This document shows, in pieces, positions 60,312 through 64,000 of a DNA stretch of 64,000 bases (position 1 is the first letter of the stretch; each line of letters begins with the position of its first letter). The stretch is from 1-14-0-10-45-29 sp041650255 (GTDB lineage Archaea; Micrarchaeota; Micrarchaeia; Anstonellales; Anstonellaceae). Where the stretch lies: NCBI GenBank assembly GCA_041650255.1, contig JBAZLL010000004.1, positions 60,820 through 124,819 on the forward strand, read 5' to 3'. Position numbers and translations under genes: made by a program. The notes under the pieces were generated by a model. The model saw nothing but the letters and a program-made list of their open reading frames with translations, was not told where the DNA came from and ran no database searches.

Positions 60312-61580
60312 TCAATATCTTACCAGTGATTTTGCCCCAAGAAATTTTGCATCCGAGCCAAGTTCTTCTTCTATCGCAAGAAGCCGATTATATTTAGCAG
60401 TGCGTTCTCCTCTGCACGGGGCGCCTGTTTTTATCTGAGCGCAATTTATTCCGACTGATAAATCTGCAATTGTAGTATCTTCGGTTTCACCTGAACGGTG
60501 TGATACCATCACTCCCATTTTATGCTCAAGACAATATTTCGCCGCCTCAATCGCCTCGCTTATTGTACCTATTTGATTCACTTTTAGCAAAAGAGTGTTT
60601 ATTGCCCTGTCTTTTTTTGCCTTTTTTACAAGTTTAAGATTTGTAACAGTCAAATCATCTCCGACAATTTGAGTATGTTTGCCTATTTTTTCACGAAGTT
60701 TTGCATATGCATAAAATCCTTTTTCATCAAAGGGATCCTCAAGGCTGACTATCGGATAACTTGAAGTAAGCTCTTTCCAATAATCAATTAGCTCTTCTTC
60801 TTCCAGCTCTTTGCCATCTATCAAATATTTTTTTGTGTTTGTATCATAAAACGAGCTTGCGGCTGCATCCGACGCAAGTTGAATATTCTTTTTGTATCCT
60901 GCCTCTTCTATCGCGCTTTCAAGCAAGTTCAGCGCTTCGTTGGTATCCTGTATCATTGGCGCAAATCCGCCCTCGTCCCCCACGTTTGTGCCCAAAGGTC
61001 CGTATTGCTTTTTTATTATTGCTTTTAGTGCATGATAGGTCTCTGCTCCTGCGCGTAGTGCTTGTGAAAAACTCTTAAAACCGATTGGGGCAATCATAAA
61101 CTCTTGTACAGCTAGCCCGCTTCCGGCATGTTTTCCCCCGTTAATCACGTTCATGAATGGCACCGGGAGAATGTTTCCTCCAAGTGTTTTGTAAATCGCC
61201 TCGCCCGAAGAGTTAGATGCCGCGCGAAGGCATGCAAGTGATACTGCGACTGTTGCATTTGCGCCAAGTTTTGCTTTGTTGGCAGTTCCGTCCAACTCGC
61301 ACAATCTTGCGTCAATTTCTTCCTGATTTTCAACTTCCATTCCAATAAGCGAACGTGAAATAGATGTATCAATATTTTTTATTGCTCTGAGCACTCCTTT
61401 TCCAAAATATACGGTTCCATCGTCGCGAAGCTCAACCGCTTCAAGTGTTCCGGTGGATGCGCCGCTCGGTGTAATCGCACTTCCGATTATTTTGTTTTCA
61501 AGCTCAACTATTGCCATCACAGTAGGCGTTCCCCGGCTGTCTAAAACCTGTCTTCCACGTATGTTTTTTATTTTCGGCAT
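60312..61580 (-). CDS. eno: Enolase
   Basis: Enolase converts 2-phosphoglycerate to phosphoenolpyruvate. The 422-residue protein has the family motifs GGKHAGSGLAVQEFMI, VGDDLTVTN, SLEDPFDE and SHRSGETEDTTIADLSV, ending with GAPCRGERTAKYNRLLAIEEELG. GGGATGATT precedes the ATG at 61580. The upstream membrane protein gene ends 2 nt before it, so they form one operon. Confidence 0.97.
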   Translation of the reverse strand: MPKIKNIRGRQVLDSRGTPTVMAIVELENKIIGSAITPSGASTGTLEAVELRDDGTVYFGKGVLRAIKNIDTSISRSLIGMEVENQEEIDARLCELDGTANKAKLGANATVAVSLACLRAASNSSGEAIYKTLGGNILPVPFMNVINGGKHAGSGLAVQEFMIAPIGFKSFSQALRAGAETYHALKAIIKKQYGPLGTNVGDEGGFAPMIQDTNEALNLLESAIEEAGYKKNIQLASDAAASSFYDTNTKKYLIDGKELEEEELIDYWKELTSSYPIVSLEDPFDEKGFYAYAKLREKIGKHTQIVGDDLTVTNLKLVKKAKKDRAINTLLLKVNQIGTISEAIEAAKYCLEHKMGVMVSHRSGETEDTTIADLSVGINCAQIKTGAPCRGERTAKYNRLLAIEEELGSDAKFLGAKSLVRY

Positions 61581-61582
61581 AA

Positions 61583-62098
61583 TCATCCCGCCATCGCAAT
61601 TCTTTTTGCAATATCTCCCATAATCGGCAGTGCACATTCCTTTCCTTTCGCGGTCTGCCATATAAGATATGTATTAATTATCGCCTGCAAAAACAGTGCA
61701 AAAATAAAAATCCAAAGAAGAATATCTGCATATTCTCCTGAGAAAAATAGTATGTTTGCAAACGCGCCTGTAAGCAGTAGAATATAAATTATGATAAATT
61801 TCCACCCGATGACCGTTGATTGCAACGCATGAAACCTTACGAACTGGTCAGATATCAAATGAAACGGTGTGCCCCAAATAACAAGCCCCATTTGCACCGG
61901 CATGGAATAAAATCTGGCAGTTTTTTTGTATATAGCCTTTTTTTGCCCTTCGTCCAGTCCGTGAACAAAAAACTTCTTGTCGGCAACTCTTGCGTTCAAA
62001 TTTACAAATTCCGGATTTATGGCGTTTGCAACTCTTTTTGGTTTTTTCTTGTGTTTTTGCCTTCTTTGCATACGCATATTTCCGGTCTTTGTGCTCAT
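61583..62098 (-). CDS. Membrane protein with DUF4870-like helices
   Basis: The 171-residue protein has a basic N-terminal arm (MQRRQKHKKKPKR) and hydrophobic segments near residues 100-120, 125-145 and 148-165, resembling DUF4870/Tic20-like membrane proteins. Function is unknown. The start at 62098 is set by a TATA box (CTATATAAAT, 62120-62129) 26 nt upstream, giving a leaderless transcript that also carries enolase. Confidence 0.65.
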   Translation of the reverse strand: MSTKTGNMRMQRRQKHKKKPKRVANAINPEFVNLNARVADKKFFVHGLDEGQKKAIYKKTARFYSMPVQMGLVIWGTPFHLISDQFVRFHALQSTVIGWKFIIIYILLLTGAFANILFFSGEYADILLWIFIFALFLQAIINTYLIWQTAKGKECALPIMGDIAKRIAMAG

Positions 62099-62119
62099 AG
62101 TAAGGCAATCTGTACAAAA

Positions 62120-62129
62120 TTTATATAGA
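62120..62129 (-). promoter_or_regulatory. TATA promoter of the membrane protein-enolase operon
   Basis: CTATATAAAT on the minus strand lies 26 nt before the ATG at 62098. The stop codon of the upstream XRE regulator gene (62121-62123) is inside this TATA box. Confidence 0.6.
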
Positions 62130-62327
62130 TTCCCCTTTTGAAAAAACAAATATTTCCTCAACGTTTGCCTTGAGTGCTTTTGCTACCTTGTATGCAAGCA
62201 GAAGCGAAGGATTGTATTTTCCGGCTTCAAGAAAAACAATTGTTTCTCTTCTTACTCCCACTTTATTTGCAAGCTCCTCCTGTGTCAAGTTGTTTTTTGC
62301 CCGGTATTCTTTGATTTTGGTTTTCAT
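62121..62327 (-). CDS. XRE-family helix-turn-helix regulator
   Basis: The 68-residue protein is a minimal Cro/CI-type DNA-binding domain: YRAKNNLTQEELANKVGVRRETIVFLEAGKYNPSLLLAYKVAKAL spread over residues 8-53. It has no sensor domain. Its ATG overlaps the stop of the DUF2178-like membrane gene by one base (TGATG), so both are translated together. Such XRE plus membrane-protein pairs are widespread in archaea and bacteria. An inverted repeat upstream may be its operator. Confidence 0.9.
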   Translation of the reverse strand: MKTKIKEYRAKNNLTQEELANKVGVRRETIVFLEAGKYNPSLLLAYKVAKALKANVEEIFVFSKGESI

Positions 62328-62710
62328 CAGGCATCCCCTCTGTATCCGTAATATGTGCGCAATGCAAATTGGCTTATGAGCATGAAGAAGAACACCAATC
62401 CCAAAACTGCCTGTACACTAGGTTTTGTCAACCCCATTACATCTATCAGAATTAATAATGCGATGAACACGTATGTAAAATACCACGAATACGCCATAGC
62501 CGCTTTTGCAATTTTCTTATCCCGTTCGTCCGGCTTTCCAACATTTTGTCTTTTCATATATGCAAACATCATCACTATGAAAAATGTCACTCCGAACGAA
62601 ATCAAAAATTGAGAATTTATATCTTTCGTTGCAAATATGTTTGCAAAAACTCCCGCAACAATTATTATCGCGGATATTGCCCATGCGATTGTCCATCTGT
62701 TTATTTTCAT
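62327..62710 (-). CDS. DUF2178-like four-helix membrane protein
   Basis: The 127-residue protein has four hydrophobic segments (about 7-24, 32-50, 71-89 and 95-116) and a conserved loop GKPDERDKKIAKAAMAYSWYF, typical of the DUF2178 family that accompanies XRE regulators. It may sense a membrane or lipid state and work through its partner regulator; this is inference. GGTGATAAA precedes the ATG at 62710. Confidence 0.78.
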   Translation of the reverse strand: MKINRWTIAWAISAIIIVAGVFANIFATKDINSQFLISFGVTFFIVMMFAYMKRQNVGKPDERDKKIAKAAMAYSWYFTYVFIALLILIDVMGLTKPSVQAVLGLVFFFMLISQFALRTYYGYRGDA

Positions 62711-62746
62711 TTTATCACCTTTAATGTTATACCAACAACACATTTT

Positions 62747-62798
62747 GTTAGATATTTCAAACTTATTGTTATATATTTCTAACTAAGTATATATAAAA
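62747..62798. promoter_or_regulatory. Divergent promoters with inverted repeat, candidate XRE operator
   Basis: GTTAGATATTTC (62747-62758) and ATATATTTCTAAC (62771-62783) form an imperfect inverted repeat. A minus-strand TATA (AAATATATAAC, about 62769-62779) for the XRE operon lies inside it. A plus-strand TATA (TATATATAAAAG, 62787-62798) for the phosphoribosyltransferase gene lies next to it. A regulator bound here would affect the XRE operon directly. Confidence 0.5.
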
Positions 62799-62829
62799 GT
62801 ATTGGTCTGCAAATAAACCTTGTGGTGTA

Positions 62830-63318
62830 ATGGCTCAAAAACGTAAATGCATTAATCTAAAGTGGGATGACGTAGAATCAGATGCCCGGTTGTTGGCGAC
62901 AAAAATTTCAAAAAGCGGATTTAAATTCGACACCATACTCGGGGTTGCCCGAGGAGGGCTTGTTCCTGCAATGCTTTTATCAGACCTTCTTTCCCAGCGC
63001 AATATTGCCACGATTCAGGTGCGTTTTTATGATAACGGGACACGTTTGGAGAAAATGCAAATTCTAAATCAGCCAAATACTCCTCTTGAAGGCAAGCGCA
63101 TACTTGTAGTGGATGATGTTTCCGACGTCGGCGCAACTCACGAAGAACTCATAAAATGGTTCGGTTCGCAAAAAGCAGCAGATTTTCGGTTTGCCTGCCT
63201 TCATGTAAAACCGGGCACAAAGCCAAAACCCGATTTTTATACCCGCGAGCTTGACGGTTGGATTTGCTATCCTTGGAACAAAAAAGAGGATATGCGCATG
63301 CTCGAGCTTAGGGAATAG
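62830..63318 (+). CDS. Purine-type phosphoribosyltransferase (Gpt-like)
   Basis: The 162-residue protein is a type I phosphoribosyltransferase. It has the PRPP-binding motif ILVVDDVSDVGAT (91-103) and the ILGVARGGLVPAMLLSDLL region that starts the family. It ends with a short hood segment DGWICYPWNKKEDM, which resembles xanthine/guanine or hypoxanthine PRTs. It likely salvages a purine base. A TATA box at 62787-62798 drives it. Confidence 0.88.
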   Translation: MAQKRKCINLKWDDVESDARLLATKISKSGFKFDTILGVARGGLVPAMLLSDLLSQRNIATIQVRFYDNGTRLEKMQILNQPNTPLEGKRILVVDDVSDVGATHEELIKWFGSQKAADFRFACLHVKPGTKPKPDFYTRELDGWICYPWNKKEDMRMLELRE

Positions 63319-63390
63319 TTTTCTTAATCCTTTTTAAATCAAATTTGAGCTTGCTTTCTCGCCCTTATTTTTTCCTCGCTCACGCCTAAA

Positions 63391-63403
63391 AAAGCTTATA
63401 AGC
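63391..63403 (+). promoter_or_regulatory. TATA promoter of the S-layer gene
   Basis: AAAGCTTATAAGC, containing the palindrome GCTTATAAGC (63394-63403), predicts a transcription start near 63425. This leaves a leader of about 65 nt before the S-layer ATG at 63491. Confidence 0.6.
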
Positions 63404-63425
63404 ATTCCGCAAGTCAGTTAGCCCA

Positions 63426-63476
63426 ATGGCAACTTTGGCTGACCTCCTTGGTTGTATGTTGTTCATGGGTCTATGA
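63426..63476 (+). CDS. Possible 16-residue leader ORF before the S-layer gene
   Basis: A 16-codon frame encoding MATLADLLGCMLFMGL begins with an ATG right at the predicted transcription start of the S-layer promoter and ends 14 nt before the S-layer ATG. It could be a leaderless leader peptide. It is very short and could be chance. Confidence 0.3.
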   Translation: MATLADLLGCMLFMGL

Positions 63477-63490
63477 ATAGGGGTGAAACA

Positions 63491-64000
63491 ATGAAAGGAG
63501 TAAATGCTTCGAGGATCGCAGCCATTGCGGCAACGACCGTAGTGCTCGCGTCCTCTGCAATTGCAGCCGGCGTAATGTATGAAAACGTCGAGCTAGTAAA
63601 TCCAAACGGCCAGCCCACAGCCAAGATTGTCGTCGGTTCAGGCGCACAAATCTCTGACGGTGTCGCTGCAGCAAACATTGCAGCCGTTCTAGCAAATTAT
63701 GCCTACAAGAGCTCAACGCTCACAGCAGCGATTGATGGCGCAGCAACCTGCACATCATCAGGAGAGCTGAGCGGTGCAGGCACTTGTGAAGTTTCCAACA
63801 AGAAGGTAACAATCGAAATTACCCTCCCAGGACAACTTGCAAATGCTCACCAGTTCAAGACCCTGATAACTGATACGATCGACAAAACACTTGAGAACCG
63901 TATCAACACCCGCTCTGAGGACAACTACCCCACATTCATCACAACAAACGATGTGAATGCTGATGGTCTCAACTCATTGTCTCCTCTAAGAGGCTACAGT
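63491..64000 (+). CDS. S-layer protein, 3' end outside window
   Basis: The visible 170 codons show the N-terminus of a Methanococcus-type S-layer glycoprotein. A signal peptide (about residues 1-26, SRIAAIAATTVVLASSAIAAG) is followed by VMYENVELVNPNGQPTAKIVVGSGAQISDGVAAANIAAVLANYAYKSS in broken form, the S_layer_N region that opens these proteins. C62 and C74 could form a disulfide. GGGGTGAAACA precedes the ATG. This protein probably forms the outer crystalline coat of the cell. Confidence 0.88.
   Translation, partial: MKGVNASRIAAIAATTVVLASSAIAAGVMYENVELVNPNGQPTAKIVVGSGAQISDGVAAANIAAVLANYAYKSSTLTAAIDGAATCTSSGELSGAGTCEVSNKKVTIEITLPGQLANAHQFKTLITDTIDKTLENRINTRSEDNYPTFITTNDVNADGLNSLSPLRGYS

Noticed and set aside
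1..64000. CRISPR arrays, insertion sequences or integrase genes
   Set aside because: No regularly spaced repeats, transposase motifs or tyrosine recombinase motifs were seen; the only mobile-like signals are the two tRNA 3'-end duplications.

Overview
The window is a chromosomal segment of an archaeon. The evidence is an archaeal-order ribosomal protein supercluster with e-type proteins (S4e, L32e, L19e, L34e, L14e, L18e), archaeal RNA polymerase subunits D and N, RfcS, pelota, ABCE1/Rli1, class I CCA-adding enzyme, Elp3, aIF1, RNase P p29 and two FtsZ proteins. TATA-type promoters often lie 25-27 nt from the start codon (leaderless genes), and internal operon genes use GGTGAT-type Shine-Dalgarno sites. 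A Methanococcus-type S-layer protein starts at the right edge. Compact genes, intron-rich tRNA genes and zinc-free ribosomal proteins suggest a DPANN-like lineage (Diapherotrites/Micrarchaeota type) or another small-genome archaeon. That placement is inference. No rRNA, CRISPR array, transposase or integrase gene is visible.

Layout. 1-11 kb: end of alaS, a cysteine-rich surface protein, cca-thpR divergent from a secreted protein, elp3, unknown genes, a membrane-bound winged-helix regulator, intron-bearing tRNA-Tyr, a GT2 glycosyltransferase, tRNA-Asp and a second cysteine-rich surface protein. 11-20 kb: a 1215-residue surface protein with four tandem repeats, myo-inositol phosphate synthase, intron-bearing tRNA-Ser(TGA) with a duplicated 3' end, ferredoxin, Dph6 and a divergent nitrilase-fold protein. 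19-31 kb: tRNA-Ala, an ftsZ operon, a second ftsZ, abce1, pelota, rfcS and ileS divergent, and small unknown genes.

32-58 kb is the ribosomal supercluster: L3-L4-L23-L2-S19-L22-S3-L29-aIF1-Rnp1-S17-L14-L24-S4e-L5-S14-S8-L6-L32e-L19e-L18-S5-L30-L15-SecY-Adk-EMC3/Oxa1-like-L34e-Cmk-[TPR]-L14e-[TPR]-Cbf5-tRNA-Ser(GGA)-S13-S4-S11-RpoD-tRNA-Leu-L18e-L13-S9-RpoN-tRNA-Pro-small membrane protein-S2. Translation, protein export (SecY with the Oxa1-superfamily insertase), nucleotide kinases and RNA modification are thus encoded together. Two TPR genes on the opposite strand interrupt the block. 58-64 kb: a membrane thioredoxin-like protein, a processive glycosyltransferase, enolase with a small membrane protein, an XRE regulator with a DUF2178-like membrane partner, a phosphoribosyltransferase and the start of the S-layer gene.

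The most unusual signals are: (1) tRNA-Pro(GGG) whose T-arm is split by a noncanonical intron; (2) two tRNA genes (Ser-TGA and Pro-GGG), each followed within about 100 nt by an exact copy of its own 3' end, with a CAACC/GGTTG hairpin in between; (3) loss of three of the four zinc ligands in both S14 and L34e, plus RpoD without its cysteine-rich domain; (4) single symmetric TATA elements midway between divergent genes; (5) the four-repeat surface protein; (6) a possible 16-codon leaderless leader ORF ahead of the S-layer gene.
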